Below, piece by piece: positions 28,771-38,063 of a stretch of DNA of 64,000 bases (position 1 is the first letter of the stretch; the number at the start of each line of letters is the position of its first letter). This DNA comes from Algoriphagus iocasae. Its GTDB lineage: Bacteria > Bacteroidota > Bacteroidia > Cytophagales > Cyclobacteriaceae. Below the pieces are notes generated by a model. It was not told the origin of the DNA, did not search any database, and saw only the letters and a list, made by a program, of their open reading frames with translations. The stretch is taken from the NCBI RefSeq assembly GCF_014206875.1, contig NZ_JACIJO010000001.1:558001-622000 (forward strand). Reading direction: 5' to 3'. The position numbers were made by a program, and so were the translations under genes.

Positions 28771-28950
28771 TTACCATCTCATTCCACCGCCATACATTCC
28801 AACATTGATTGACGGTGACATTCTGACTCCTCCATAAGGGCCTCCATAGTAGCTCATTCCCACGCCTCCTGATACATACATATTTGAGCAGGCTGTAACC
28901 AAAAGGGATGCAGAAATGATTAAGCCAAACATGATTAATTTCTTTTTCAT
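28771..28950 (-). CDS. Small Gly/Tyr/Met-rich lipoprotein, 59 residues
   Basis: A short gene with an ATG at 28950 and a stop at 28771-28773. The product begins MKKKLIMFGLIISASLLVTAC, a textbook lipoprotein signal with lipobox VTAC (Cys21). The 38-residue mature part is rich in Gly, Tyr, Met and Ser, with repeated YGG/GGG and GM elements, and has a single Arg-Trp at its end. It has no motif I recognise. The start is 11 bases after the stop of the VOC lipoprotein gene, and a hairpin follows, so the two are probably co-transcribed. The clean signal and spacing make a real gene likely; function is unknown. Confidence 0.75.
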   Translation of the reverse strand: MKKKLIMFGLIISASLLVTACSNMYVSGGVGMSYYGGPYGGVRMSPSINVGMYGGGMRW

Positions 28951-28961
28951 CTTTTCATTGA

Positions 28962-29804
28962 TTAAGGGTTATAAACTTGAACTGCCAAAGGTGCGCCGGT
29001 AGGATCCATCAATAAAGCTACGCTTCCATTTCTGATATCTGGACTTGGTTCGATTAATACTTTTGCTCCGGCATTTTTCGCTTTTGAGATTGTCTCATCC
29101 AAATTTGCGACTCTGATATAAGGAACCCAATGGGACCTGACGTCTGGAGCTGGGCTTTGAAGCATGCCTGCACAATTCATATCGCCCATTTTGAAAATAG
29201 TATAAGGCACTTTTTGGTTGTCAATTTCTTCTGTAGAATACCCTACTACTTCCTTATAAAAATTGGTGGATTGTGAAACATCATTTGTCCAGAGTTCCTG
29301 GCCAAGGAAAGTGTTCATTTCCGCTAATCCTGGTTCTGGATCGCCGTTGTTGAGTTTGATTAATGAAATACTTGCTCCTTGTGGATCTTGCAAAAAGGAA
29401 ATTGTACCTCTGTTATCTACCTCCATCGCTTTTTTGACGATTTTCGCACCTTGAGTTTTTGCTTTAGCTGTAGCTTCCGATACACTTGGAACAGAAATAG
29501 CACCAATCCATTCCCCGGACCCATTTTCGGTTTTGTAATAAGCCATCAATGCTACAGGTTTGTCTCCTTGTTTGAATACCCAGACTTTTTTATTACCATC
29601 CCCATATGGGACAGTTGTCCAGCCGAAAACTGATTCGTAAAAGGCGGAAGAAGCTTCTGGGTCGGGAGAGGCAAGGTCATGCCAAACCACTCTGCCTGGT
29701 GTATAGGTGCTCTCTCCAATTTGAGATGCGATGGGAGGGGTTGCTCCTGGTGTACAGGCATATCCTAGGCAGGCAATGAAAATAAGAGTTAGAATTTTTT
29801 TCAT
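28962..29804 (-). CDS. Two-domain VOC (glyoxalase/bleomycin-resistance fold) lipoprotein
   Basis: The best start is the ATG at 29804 (MKKILTLIFIACLGYAC), giving 280 residues with a lipobox Cys at position 17; an ATG nine codons upstream would put charged residues before the signal. Two vicinal-oxygen-chelate domains follow. The first (about 38-150) opens GRVVWHDLASPDPEASSAFY, the second (about 165-280) LGQELWTNDVSQSTNFY. Such tandem domains form one metal-binding site in many members. Similar cytoplasmic proteins are annotated as glyoxalase-like, but here the signal puts it outside the cytoplasm. The substrate is unknown. It is followed 11 bases later by the small lipoprotein gene. Confidence 0.85.
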   Translation of the reverse strand: MKKILTLIFIACLGYACTPGATPPIASQIGESTYTPGRVVWHDLASPDPEASSAFYESVFGWTTVPYGDGNKKVWVFKQGDKPVALMAYYKTENGSGEWIGAISVPSVSEATAKAKTQGAKIVKKAMEVDNRGTISFLQDPQGASISLIKLNNGDPEPGLAEMNTFLGQELWTNDVSQSTNFYKEVVGYSTEEIDNQKVPYTIFKMGDMNCAGMLQSPAPDVRSHWVPYIRVANLDETISKAKNAGAKVLIEPSPDIRNGSVALLMDPTGAPLAVQVYNP

Positions 29805-29939
29805 TCGAATAGGTAAAAATGTTGTGAACAATTAAGATAGCTTAATTTTAAAAGAGATTTATAGAAGGAGTTTAATTTTCAGTTTCTTGTAGGTAATGAT
29901 TTTTTCGAAGAGAGAAGATATTTTTTTCTATTTTCCCAG

Positions 29940-31079
29940 ATGAGTTGGATCCAGGACCCGATTTACGTTAGTGGGATGCTCTGCTTTGCGGTTTTGATTT
30001 CCTTCTGGCTAAGCAAAAATAAGATTGGGAGGTCTTTAGGTACCCCAATTATCGTCATCATTCTTTGTGGGATTTTAGCTAATATCGGTATCATCCCTAC
30101 TGCCACTTCTGGTCATCCTATTTACACCGCAGTTTTTGTCTATATAGCTCCAATGGGGATTTTCATAGCCCTACTTGATGTGGATTTGAAAAGTGTGAAA
30201 AGTGCAGGTTTTCCGATTCTTTTGATGTTTGGAATTGGAGCATTAGGGACAATAATAGGCGTTTTGGTAGCCTGGTTTGTGGTAAATCCTGCAGTTAAAA
30301 TCGGACCGTTGGCAAATGCGATCGCTGGGATGTATACAGGTACTTATATCGGAGGAAGTATCAATTTTAACGCAGTAGCTCTTTCTTACCAGATAAATGA
30401 AAATGCCGATTTGTTTGCCGCAACCACTGTGGTAGATAATCTAATCGGCACGCCCTGGATAGTAATTACCTTACTTCTTCCAAAGTATTTGCAGAAACTC
30501 TTCCCTCATAAAAAGCTTCTTCCTCCCAATGGTGAATTGGGAGAAATAAAGACCCAGGAATCCATTTCAATTGCTTCATTAGCAACAATATTCGGATTGG
30601 CTTTTATAGCGATGGCTCTTTCCAAAGCCCTTAGTCATTTCTATCCGGCTATTCCAGAAATTATTACTTTGACCACTATTGCTTTGGTGATGGCGCAAAT
30701 GCCTATGATCAAAAAGGTAAGAGGAACTCATACTATTGGATTCTTTTTGATTTTAATTTTTCTTGGAGTAATCGGTACCCTTTGTGATCTAAATACACTT
30801 GCTGGTTTAGGGAGTCTTGCAGGTCCCCTGATACTTTTTGTTGGGATTTTAGTGCTGGTTCATGGTCTAGTGATTTATGGTTTGGGAGCCATATTGAAAA
30901 TTGACTGGGATATAGTCACAGTTGCCTCCCAGGCGAATGTTGGCGGAAATACAACTGCTTTGGCAGCTGCCGAAAGCCTGAATAGACCTGACTTATTGAT
31001 CCCAGGGATTTTAGTAGGAAGCCTCGGGAATGCCTTGGGAACTTACGCTGGATTTTTTATCGCGGGAGTGTTGGGTTAA
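29940..31079 (+). CDS. DUF819 family integral membrane protein
   Basis: A 379-residue membrane protein with about ten hydrophobic helices. It matches the DUF819 (YjcL-like) family in its first helix pair, in GMYTGTYIGGSINFNAVALSY and in the C-terminal VASQANVGGNTTALAAAES and GILVGSLGNALGTYAG segments. The conserved Gly/Asn/Ala motifs in mid-membrane are reminiscent of ion-coupled transporters, and the family has been proposed to be a transporter, but I know of no firm substrate. It is transcribed alone: the next gene starts 104 bases later with no visible terminator. Confidence 0.82.
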   Translation: MSWIQDPIYVSGMLCFAVLISFWLSKNKIGRSLGTPIIVIILCGILANIGIIPTATSGHPIYTAVFVYIAPMGIFIALLDVDLKSVKSAGFPILLMFGIGALGTIIGVLVAWFVVNPAVKIGPLANAIAGMYTGTYIGGSINFNAVALSYQINENADLFAATTVVDNLIGTPWIVITLLLPKYLQKLFPHKKLLPPNGELGEIKTQESISIASLATIFGLAFIAMALSKALSHFYPAIPEIITLTTIALVMAQMPMIKKVRGTHTIGFFLILIFLGVIGTLCDLNTLAGLGSLAGPLILFVGILVLVHGLVIYGLGAILKIDWDIVTVASQANVGGNTTALAAAESLNRPDLLIPGILVGSLGNALGTYAGFFIAGVLG

Positions 31080-31183
31080 TGAACCTTTGAGCCTTAGATG
31101 AAAATAAATAAATCTATGTTTTTTGACCTATATCAAAATTTTAGCTAATTTAATTGCTGTTTTACGAGGTATTTGTTTTGTAA

Positions 31184-31771
31184 ATGAGCAATAGCATAAA
31201 TTTTATTACTTCTAAATCTCAAAAGGCATCTAAAGATAGCCAAGCTGATGATAAGACTCTTTGGAGGAGTCTGGCAAAAGGAAATACCTTGGCTTTTTCC
31301 AGTTTGTATAATCGGTATGCAAACCCACTTTTTAATTATGGAATGAATATTTGCTACGATAGGGAAATAGTAAAAGATTGTATTCAGGAGCTTTTTACTT
31401 GGCTATGGACAAAGAGAAATTCTTTAACTGATGTGGACTCTGTCAAATATTATCTCTTCAAATCTTTCCGTAATAGCTTGGTGAAATCAATCAATAAAAG
31501 CAGGAAATTCACAGATGAGCCTGAAGACACATTTTTAGAGAGTGATTTGTCGGTTGAAGAAAAAATCATTGAAGCAGATGTATCTGTTTTAAATGAATCT
31601 ATCGTAAAATCAGCCCTTGGAAAGGTTTCCAAAAGACAAAGGGAAATTTTAATACTTCGATTTTTTAATGGAATGGATTATACCCAGATTTCATCCATGA
31701 TGGGTATAAGTGTAGCCTCTGCACACAATCTTCTTTCAAAATCCCTGAAGTTGATGAAGAGTAAAATCTGA
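31184..31771 (+). CDS. ECF-type RNA polymerase sigma factor
   Basis: A 195-residue extracytoplasmic-function sigma factor. Region 2 (about 25-95) includes GNTLAFSSLYNRYANPLFNYGM and the -10-recognising helix with CIQELFTWLWTKRNSL. Region 4 (about 135-190) has LGKVSKRQREILILRFFNGMDYTQISSMMGISVASAHNLL, the helix-turn-helix for the -35 element. It is followed 112 bases later by a FecR anti-sigma factor and then by a SusC with an STN domain. In Bacteroidota this order means that the transporter signals through FecR to release the sigma factor, which then transcribes the transporter operon. Confidence 0.94.
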   Translation: MSNSINFITSKSQKASKDSQADDKTLWRSLAKGNTLAFSSLYNRYANPLFNYGMNICYDREIVKDCIQELFTWLWTKRNSLTDVDSVKYYLFKSFRNSLVKSINKSRKFTDEPEDTFLESDLSVEEKIIEADVSVLNESIVKSALGKVSKRQREILILRFFNGMDYTQISSMMGISVASAHNLLSKSLKLMKSKI

Positions 31772-31883
31772 TTTTTAACAAAAGAGTACTTCTCATTTAA
31801 AACTTTTTTAAAAAAAAGTGAAAAATAATGATGAGGAATTGAACACTTAGGACTCTAATATCTGAAACCCAAATTCAGATAGT

Positions 31884-32897
31884 GTGAGTTACATTCATCC
31901 AGATTACGAAAAATTTACTTTAGAAGATTTTACATTTGATTCTTTTTTCAAAGAATGGGTTCTTTATCCTTCTCCGGAACAGGATGAGTTTTGGATGAGA
32001 TGGATGAAATCAAATCCTGAAAAAATTCAGCTTTTAGATGAAGCCAGAGAATTGGTCCTCTCCATAGAGCGATCAAAAATTGAAATGTCCTCCAATGAAC
32101 TGAAAACTGTTTGGGGCCAGATTCAAGAAAATGTTCAATTGCCAAAAAAGACTTTTGAAACCCAAAAACCAAGGAGATTTCCTTGGAGAATTGCTGCTGG
32201 GATCTTGGCGCTTTTTGTTTTGACTCTTTCAGCATATTGGATGATTACTCTTCCAAAAAAGGTGGAGTTTGTGACCAGTTATGGTGAGAAGCTTGAAATC
32301 AACCTTCCCGATAGTTCCAAAGTCATCTTAAATGCGAATTCAAAGCTCAGTTATTACGATAACTGGGAGAAGCAGACTTCCCGAGAAATCATGATCGAGG
32401 GTGAAGCTTTTTTTGATGTGGTACATAAAGTAGATCACCAGCCATTTCGAGTGTTAAGTTCCAAAGGCGTAACGATAGAGGTGTTAGGAACTGAATTCAA
32501 TGTTTACAACCGATCTGAAGAAACTGAAGTGATTCTGAATTCCGGTTTGGTCACATTGAGTTTTCCTGTCGAAGATAAGGAAGGTAAAATCGTCATGGAG
32601 CCTGGTGATTTGGTAAAATTTAAAGACAATAAATTCCAAAAAGAGCGTGTGGATACCTCCCTTTATACCTCTTGGAAAGACAATATTTTAAATCTCGATC
32701 AAACCAGCCTATCGGATATGGTGAAAATGGCTAAAGAGAACTATGGAGTGATGATCGAGGTCCAAAATGAAGAAGCCTTAAATCTTACCGCTTCTGGCTC
32801 TATGCCTCTATCTGATGCAGATTCATTTTTACATCAGATCGCATTGATTTTCAATGTGGAATTAACGAAAGAAAATAACAAGTACCTGATTAAATAA
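31884..32897 (+). CDS. FecR-type anti-sigma factor
   Basis: A 337-residue FecR-family membrane protein that holds the ECF sigma factor of 31184-31771 inactive until the outer-membrane transporter is occupied. The cytoplasmic N-terminal part (about 1-98) is followed by one membrane helix (about 102-121) after RRFPWR. The periplasmic FecR domain begins TSYGEKLEINLPDSSKVILNANSKLSY and has the typical EGEAFFDVVHKVDHQPFRV and VTIEVLGTEFNVYNR blocks. The C-terminal DUF4974-type domain starts about residue 255. The start is GTG at 31884; no ATG is nearby. It lies 43 bases before the SusC gene. Confidence 0.93.
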   Translation: MSYIHPDYEKFTLEDFTFDSFFKEWVLYPSPEQDEFWMRWMKSNPEKIQLLDEARELVLSIERSKIEMSSNELKTVWGQIQENVQLPKKTFETQKPRRFPWRIAAGILALFVLTLSAYWMITLPKKVEFVTSYGEKLEINLPDSSKVILNANSKLSYYDNWEKQTSREIMIEGEAFFDVVHKVDHQPFRVLSSKGVTIEVLGTEFNVYNRSEETEVILNSGLVTLSFPVEDKEGKIVMEPGDLVKFKDNKFQKERVDTSLYTSWKDNILNLDQTSLSDMVKMAKENYGVMIEVQNEEALNLTASGSMPLSDADSFLHQIALIFNVELTKENNKYLIK

Positions 32898-32940
32898 CCC
32901 AAAATGAGTTTTTCCCAAAATAACCTCAACCCCTTTAAAC

Positions 32941-35900
32941 ATGAAAAAGCTATTACTGTTCATGTGTATAGGCTGCTCGGTTTTGTGGCAAGCGAATGCG
33001 CAAGTCACAGACCTGATTGCGTCAGGGCAGACTATTAACACTGCTGGAAAAGCCAGCAAAACTTTTCTTGATTTGCAACAAAGCCTGAATTGGCTTGAGC
33101 AAGAGTTCCAGGTTTCTATTGCCTATCAGGATGAAATCGTGAAGGCAAAGAAGACACGAGCAAAAATGGATTCATTTGAATCTGTGGAGCAGGCATTAAC
33201 TGTCCTACTCCAAGGTACTGGTCTGAAATACGATAAGGCCGGTGAAAGATTTTATATTATTTCTCAGAAAAAGCCGAGTCAGGTTCCATCTCTCAACAGC
33301 CAGGAAACGGTTTTGGTAAATTCTTTTCCAGCTTCAAACAAGATTAACGGAGGAAGCACTTTTAGTGGAATAGAAAACGCGAAAGTAGAAAAAAGAAGAG
33401 TCGAAATCGGTGGTAGAATAACCGATGAAAATGGCAGTGGATTTCCTGGAGTCAACATTCTTTTAAAAGGTACGACCACAGGAGCTGTATCTGATGCACA
33501 GGGTAATTATGTGATAAATGTTGAAAATGAAAACTCAGTATTGGTTTTCTCATTTGTCGGATATGTGGATCAGGAAATTGTGGTAGGAAATCAGTCTGTC
33601 ATAAATGTTCAGATGGAAGTGGATGAAAGCAATCTGGAGGAAGTCGTAGTAACTGCTTTGGGAATTGAGAAATCAGCCAAGAGCCTTGGATACGCCACTT
33701 CCACAGTTCACTCAGATGAGCTTTCGATCAACAGAACACCAAATGTGATGAATGCCTTGCAAGGGAAAGTCGCAGGTGTAAGCATTTCGGCTTTAGGTTC
33801 CGGTCCAGGTGGTACTTCTAAAATCAGAATCAGAGGCCAGTCTTCCATTTCTGGTCAAAATAACCCATTGATTGTAGTAAATGGTGTTCCGATTGATAAC
33901 ACCAACTTTGGTTCGAATCCAGGAAACAATGCCTCAGATAGCAGTATCGGTGTCAGAGGAGGAGGAAATACATCAGATGGTGGTGACGGTTTGTCCAGTA
34001 TAAATCCGGATGATGTGGAAACCATGACAATTTTGAAAGGTGCAGCAGCTGCGGCTTTGTATGGATCAAGAGCAAAAGATGGGGTTATCATGATCACCAC
34101 TAAGAGTAAAAATGATTCCAAAGGAATTGGAGTTACTTATAACCTGAATTACACAAATGAAGCTCCTCTTGATTTTACTGATTACCAATACGAATATGGT
34201 CAGGGAGAACAAGGTGTAAGACCTACGACCCCAAATCCTACTTCTGGTCAATGGTCATTTGGTGAGAAATTCCAGCCTGGAATGACTCAAGTACTTTTTG
34301 ACGGAGTAACTGTTCCTTATGAGCCTATTAGAGGTAGAGTGAAGGCATTTTTCAGAAATGGTCAAAATGTGACAAATTCCATCACTTTGGCAACTTCCAG
34401 TGATAAAGGTGGAATGAGTTTATCTTTTTCTGATCTGAATAGCAAGGGTATTGTTCCTAACAATACTTATAACAGAAAGACAATCAATTTAGGTTTTGCT
34501 TATAACCTCAGTCCTAAATTTAGCTTTAGAGGTAATTTCAATTATTCTCATGAGGATAATGAAAACCCACCTAACATTGGTCAGCAGGATAACACCATTC
34601 CAGTAGCACTTTACAACATGGCTAACTCCATGCCGCTGGATGTGCTGAGAGATAACCGCTACGATGCTAATGGAAATGAAGCTGTTTATTCAAGATTCAG
34701 AAATAGAACTAATCCATATTTCACTCTTTCTGATCAGTTCCAAAACATTAAGCGAGATAGAATTTTTGGAAATATTGCGCTGAAATATTACCTGACTGAT
34801 TGGCTATTTGTGCAAGGTAGAGTTGGACAGGATTACTGGAGCAGGGACCAGGACTACAACAACTTCCCAACAGGTCAAGCTTCGAGAGCCCCAGCACCGG
34901 CAGGTTTTGTCAATGGTGTCTACACGCAAGAACAAAGACGATTTAGAGAAATCAACACAGACTTCTTAATTAATGCAAACAAGAAGTTTGGTGAATTGGG
35001 AGTGAATGTAAACTTCGGTGGTAACCACATGCAAAGAAGATCGGATTTGAACAGCGTCCAGGTGACCGACTTTGTAGTTCGAGACTTGTATACGGTTCAA
35101 AACGGCAGAGCCAAAGATCCTCTTTATGATCTAAATGAAAGAGCAGTGAATTCACTTTACGGTTCTGCAGAATTATCATTTCAGGATAAATTTTTCTTGA
35201 CAGGTACTGTTCGAAATGACTGGTTCTCCACTCTTTCTAAAGAAAACCGAAGCATTTTATATCCATCTGTTTCTGCGAGCTGGGTATTCCATGAAAACCT
35301 GAATACCACCGGTTGGTTGAATTTCGGAAAAATAAGAGCAGCCTATGCTGAGGTGGGTAGTGATGCTGACGTTGGGGCTTATTCCAATGTGCTTTTCTAC
35401 GGAATCAATAATAACCTATTCGGTGGTCAGCCTGTAGGAGGACCAAACGGCACCAACTTACCAAACCCGAATCTAAGACCTATGAGAATCGGTGAGGCGG
35501 AAATTGGTTTTGAATTGAGCATGTTCCAAAGCAGGGTGAGTTTAGACATGGCACTTTATAGAAAGTTGACTACCGATCAGATCGTAAGTGCACAGATTTC
35601 TGACGCCTCTGGCTTTGTCAATACTTCTATTAATAGTGGAAAGAGTGAAAACAAAGGAGTGGAAATGCTCTTGACTGTGGTTCCTGTTGAAAGCAATGAT
35701 TTCACTTGGGAAGCTTCGATGAATGCTGCTTATAACATCACAGAAGTTTTGAGCTTATTGACTGACCAGCCTGGAGAAAGAATCACTGTTGGAACTCACG
35801 TTTTCAATGGTGAGCTCCGTCAGATTGTGGGAATGGAAATGGGACAGGTTGCAGGTTTCGGATACAGAAGAGATGAGCAAGGCCGTAAAATTTTCGGAGC

Positions 35901-36474
35901 AAATGGAATTCCATTGAGAACCCCAGATCTGGTTAATTATGGAAGTGCTTTGCCAAACTGGGTTGGAGGTTTTACAAACTCCTTTAACTACAAAGGCATC
36001 ATGCTTTCATTCTTGATTGACTTTAAGTTAGGCAACATCATGCTTTCGGGAACCAACTTCAATGCTGTAAGACATGGTTTGCATAAAATGACCTTGGAAG
36101 GTAGAGAAGGTGGCGTTGTCGGAGATGGAGTAAACGAAGCCGGGGAAATCAATACCGCAGTAGCACCAGTTCAATCTTATTGGGAAGTGGTAAGATCTCA
36201 AGCTTTGGTAGAGCCTGTTATTTATGATGGAGGCTACTGGAAATTGAGGCAGATCACCTTGGGATATGATTTCACGAAACATCTGCCTGCAAATCAGCCC
36301 TTCAAATCCGTCAAACTCAATTTTGTTGCGAATAATGTACTCATGCTAAAGAAATGGGTTGATAACATAGATCCCGAATCGTTCGGATATTCTTCGGATA
36401 ATTTGGTCGGTATGGAATCTACAGGCTTACCTTCTACCAGAGGGTTAGGATTTAATCTTAATGTCAAATTTTAA
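32941..36474 (+). CDS. SusC/RagA-type TonB-dependent transporter with STN signalling domain
   Basis: An 1177-residue outer-membrane receptor. After a signal peptide (cleavage near ANA/QV, residue 20) comes a secretin/TonB short N-terminal (STN) domain (about 35-112), which contacts FecR in the periplasm. A CarboxypepD_reg-like domain follows (about 155-230, GGRITDENGSGFPGVNILLKGTTTGAVSD). Next are the LEEVVVTALGI signature of SusC proteins, the plug (about 240-390) and the barrel to the C-terminal Phe. The STN domain links it to the sigma/FecR pair just upstream. It pairs with the SusD lipoprotein 11 bases downstream. The ligand is not known, but the gene content downstream suggests a small organic acid rather than a polysaccharide. 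Confidence 0.95.
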   Translation: MKKLLLFMCIGCSVLWQANAQVTDLIASGQTINTAGKASKTFLDLQQSLNWLEQEFQVSIAYQDEIVKAKKTRAKMDSFESVEQALTVLLQGTGLKYDKAGERFYIISQKKPSQVPSLNSQETVLVNSFPASNKINGGSTFSGIENAKVEKRRVEIGGRITDENGSGFPGVNILLKGTTTGAVSDAQGNYVINVENENSVLVFSFVGYVDQEIVVGNQSVINVQMEVDESNLEEVVVTALGIEKSAKSLGYATSTVHSDELSINRTPNVMNALQGKVAGVSISALGSGPGGTSKIRIRGQSSISGQNNPLIVVNGVPIDNTNFGSNPGNNASDSSIGVRGGGNTSDGGDGLSSINPDDVETMTILKGAAAAALYGSRAKDGVIMITTKSKNDSKGIGVTYNLNYTNEAPLDFTDYQYEYGQGEQGVRPTTPNPTSGQWSFGEKFQPGMTQVLFDGVTVPYEPIRGRVKAFFRNGQNVTNSITLATSSDKGGMSLSFSDLNSKGIVPNNTYNRKTINLGFAYNLSPKFSFRGNFNYSHEDNENPPNIGQQDNTIPVALYNMANSMPLDVLRDNRYDANGNEAVYSRFRNRTNPYFTLSDQFQNIKRDRIFGNIALKYYLTDWLFVQGRVGQDYWSRDQDYNNFPTGQASRAPAPAGFVNGVYTQEQRRFREINTDFLINANKKFGELGVNVNFGGNHMQRRSDLNSVQVTDFVVRDLYTVQNGRAKDPLYDLNERAVNSLYGSAELSFQDKFFLTGTVRNDWFSTLSKENRSILYPSVSASWVFHENLNTTGWLNFGKIRAAYAEVGSDADVGAYSNVLFYGINNNLFGGQPVGGPNGTNLPNPNLRPMRIGEAEIGFELSMFQSRVSLDMALYRKLTTDQIVSAQISDASGFVNTSINSGKSENKGVEMLLTVVPVESNDFTWEASMNAAYNITEVLSLLTDQPGERITVGTHVFNGELRQIVGMEMGQVAGFGYRRDEQGRKIFGANGIPLRTPDLVNYGSALPNWVGGFTNSFNYKGIMLSFLIDFKLGNIMLSGTNFNAVRHGLHKMTLEGREGGVVGDGVNEAGEINTAVAPVQSYWEVVRSQALVEPVIYDGGYWKLRQITLGYDFTKHLPANQPFKSVKLNFVANNVLMLKKWVDNIDPESFGYSSDNLVGMESTGLPSTRGLGFNLNVKF

Positions 36475-36485
36475 GCCCCAGAGAC

Positions 36486-38003
36486 ATGAAAAAGTTACTT
36501 ATTAATATATCGTTTTTAGTTGCAGCAGCTTTAGTGATTTCTTGTGATAGCAATTTCGATGAGCTGAATACCAATAAAGTTTCTGCTACTTCCATAGACC
36601 CTGCATTCCAATTGAATGCTGCAATCGTGGGCTGTGCTTATCCCAATGGTAGTCTGATCTACGACATTGGAGTTGTTCAGCAGATTATTTCTCCTAACTC
36701 AGGAGTATTGACAGGAGCAAATTACAATCAGGATAATAGGAATGCCACACAGGAATTATGGCAGGGATATTATCGAAACGTCATCAAAAATACCCGTGAC
36801 GTTATCAATAGGATCCAAGATCAACCTGAGAGATCCAATCTTCTTCAGATGACCAGAATCATACAGGCTTTTGCATTTATGGTTTTGACGGACGATTACG
36901 GTAGTATTCCTTATTTCGAAGGTGGTCAAGGATATTCCCAACAAGTTTATCTTCCTGTCTATGATTCTCAGGAAGCTATTTATGAGGACCTAATCAAAGA
37001 ACTGACTGAAGCAACATCCGCTTTGAATCTTTCTGGAAGAGTGGAAACAGCGGATATCTTGTATGCTGGTGATTTAAATAAATGGAAAAGCTTTGGCTAT
37101 TCTCTATTGCTAAGAGCAGGTATGAGATTAAGTGAAGTGGATGCCGGTAAAGCCCAACAAATTGTCCAAACGGCATTTCAGGGAGGTGTGATTTTATCCA
37201 ATGATCAGAATGCAGTGATTCTGCATGATCCTAACTACACCAATACAATCGGTAACCTTCTTAATTCCACAGAAGCATCTAACTTTTATTTGACTGCTCC
37301 ATTTGTGGATTATTTGCGAAGCAAAAATGACCCTCGACTTTCTGCTATCGCTATTACTTATGTAGGAGCAAAGTCAGGTCCTGAACAAACAGTTGCAAGC
37401 GGTACTTACGACGCAAGTGTACATGTTGGTATGCCAATGGGAAATGACAATGCTGGAGCTGTCAAAGCAGCTTCAGATCTTGGATTGGCCAGTTTCTACG
37501 AATTTGCTCAGGCAGATAGAAGAAGGGTTGCAAAAAACACAGCGCCAAACTTCCTCGTTACTGCCTCCCAAAATAACCTGTTGCTCGCAGAAGCCAGACA
37601 TAGAGGCTGGATCACGACTGGGGATGTTGAATCCTACTATAATGCTGGCGTAAGGGCTCATATGGAGCAGTTGGGTTTCGTCGATGAAAATTCAGCAATT
37701 CCTTCCGATGAAGTTGATGCTTATCTAGCAGCGAATCCTTTTGATGCTTCCAAAGCTTTGGAACAAATCAATACGCAGTATTGGATTTCTTCTTTCATGA
37801 ATGGTCCGGAAGCATTTGCAAATTTCCGTCGATCTGGATATCCAATCCTAGACACAAATCCATTCCCAGGAAAAGAAGTTGATTTTATTAATCGATTGAC
37901 CTATCCGAATTCAGAAATTTCTGTCAATTCGGAAAATGTAAATGCTGCGATATCTTCGCAGGGTCCTGATAACTTAGCTACAAAAGTTTGGTGGGATAAA
38001 TAA
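36486..38003 (+). CDS. SusD/RagB-like substrate-binding lipoprotein
   Basis: A 505-residue lipoprotein (signal ends LVISC, Cys20) of the SusD-like family, probably the SusD-like_2 subgroup. It begins FDELNTNKVSATSIDP and has TPR-like helices with KNTRDVINRIQ and MVLTDDYGSIPYFEGGQGYS, the last being a conserved block. A later ARHRGWITTGDVESYYNAGVRAHM and an end with INRLTYPNSEISVN are also typical of the subgroup. SusD acts as a lid over the SusC barrel and captures ligand at the cell surface. It is 11 bases after SusC and followed at once by an intrinsic terminator. Confidence 0.93.
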   Translation: MKKLLINISFLVAAALVISCDSNFDELNTNKVSATSIDPAFQLNAAIVGCAYPNGSLIYDIGVVQQIISPNSGVLTGANYNQDNRNATQELWQGYYRNVIKNTRDVINRIQDQPERSNLLQMTRIIQAFAFMVLTDDYGSIPYFEGGQGYSQQVYLPVYDSQEAIYEDLIKELTEATSALNLSGRVETADILYAGDLNKWKSFGYSLLLRAGMRLSEVDAGKAQQIVQTAFQGGVILSNDQNAVILHDPNYTNTIGNLLNSTEASNFYLTAPFVDYLRSKNDPRLSAIAITYVGAKSGPEQTVASGTYDASVHVGMPMGNDNAGAVKAASDLGLASFYEFAQADRRRVAKNTAPNFLVTASQNNLLLAEARHRGWITTGDVESYYNAGVRAHMEQLGFVDENSAIPSDEVDAYLAANPFDASKALEQINTQYWISSFMNGPEAFANFRRSGYPILDTNPFPGKEVDFINRLTYPNSEISVNSENVNAAISSQGPDNLATKVWWDK

Positions 38004-38010
38004 AAATAGA

Positions 38011-38043
38011 ACCGAGTTTGGAATTTCCAAACTCGGTTTTTTT
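38011..38043 (+). terminator. Intrinsic terminator between susD and the catabolic genes
   Basis: A near-perfect inverted repeat (38011-38023 and 38025-38037) with a tiny loop is followed by six or seven T. The next ATG is only 20 bases further on, which leaves no room for a separate promoter after the T-run. It may act as a partial terminator that lowers expression of the RraA and dehydratase genes relative to SusC/D. Confidence 0.87.
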
Positions 38044-38063
38044 AATATTAGTTATATTCCAAA

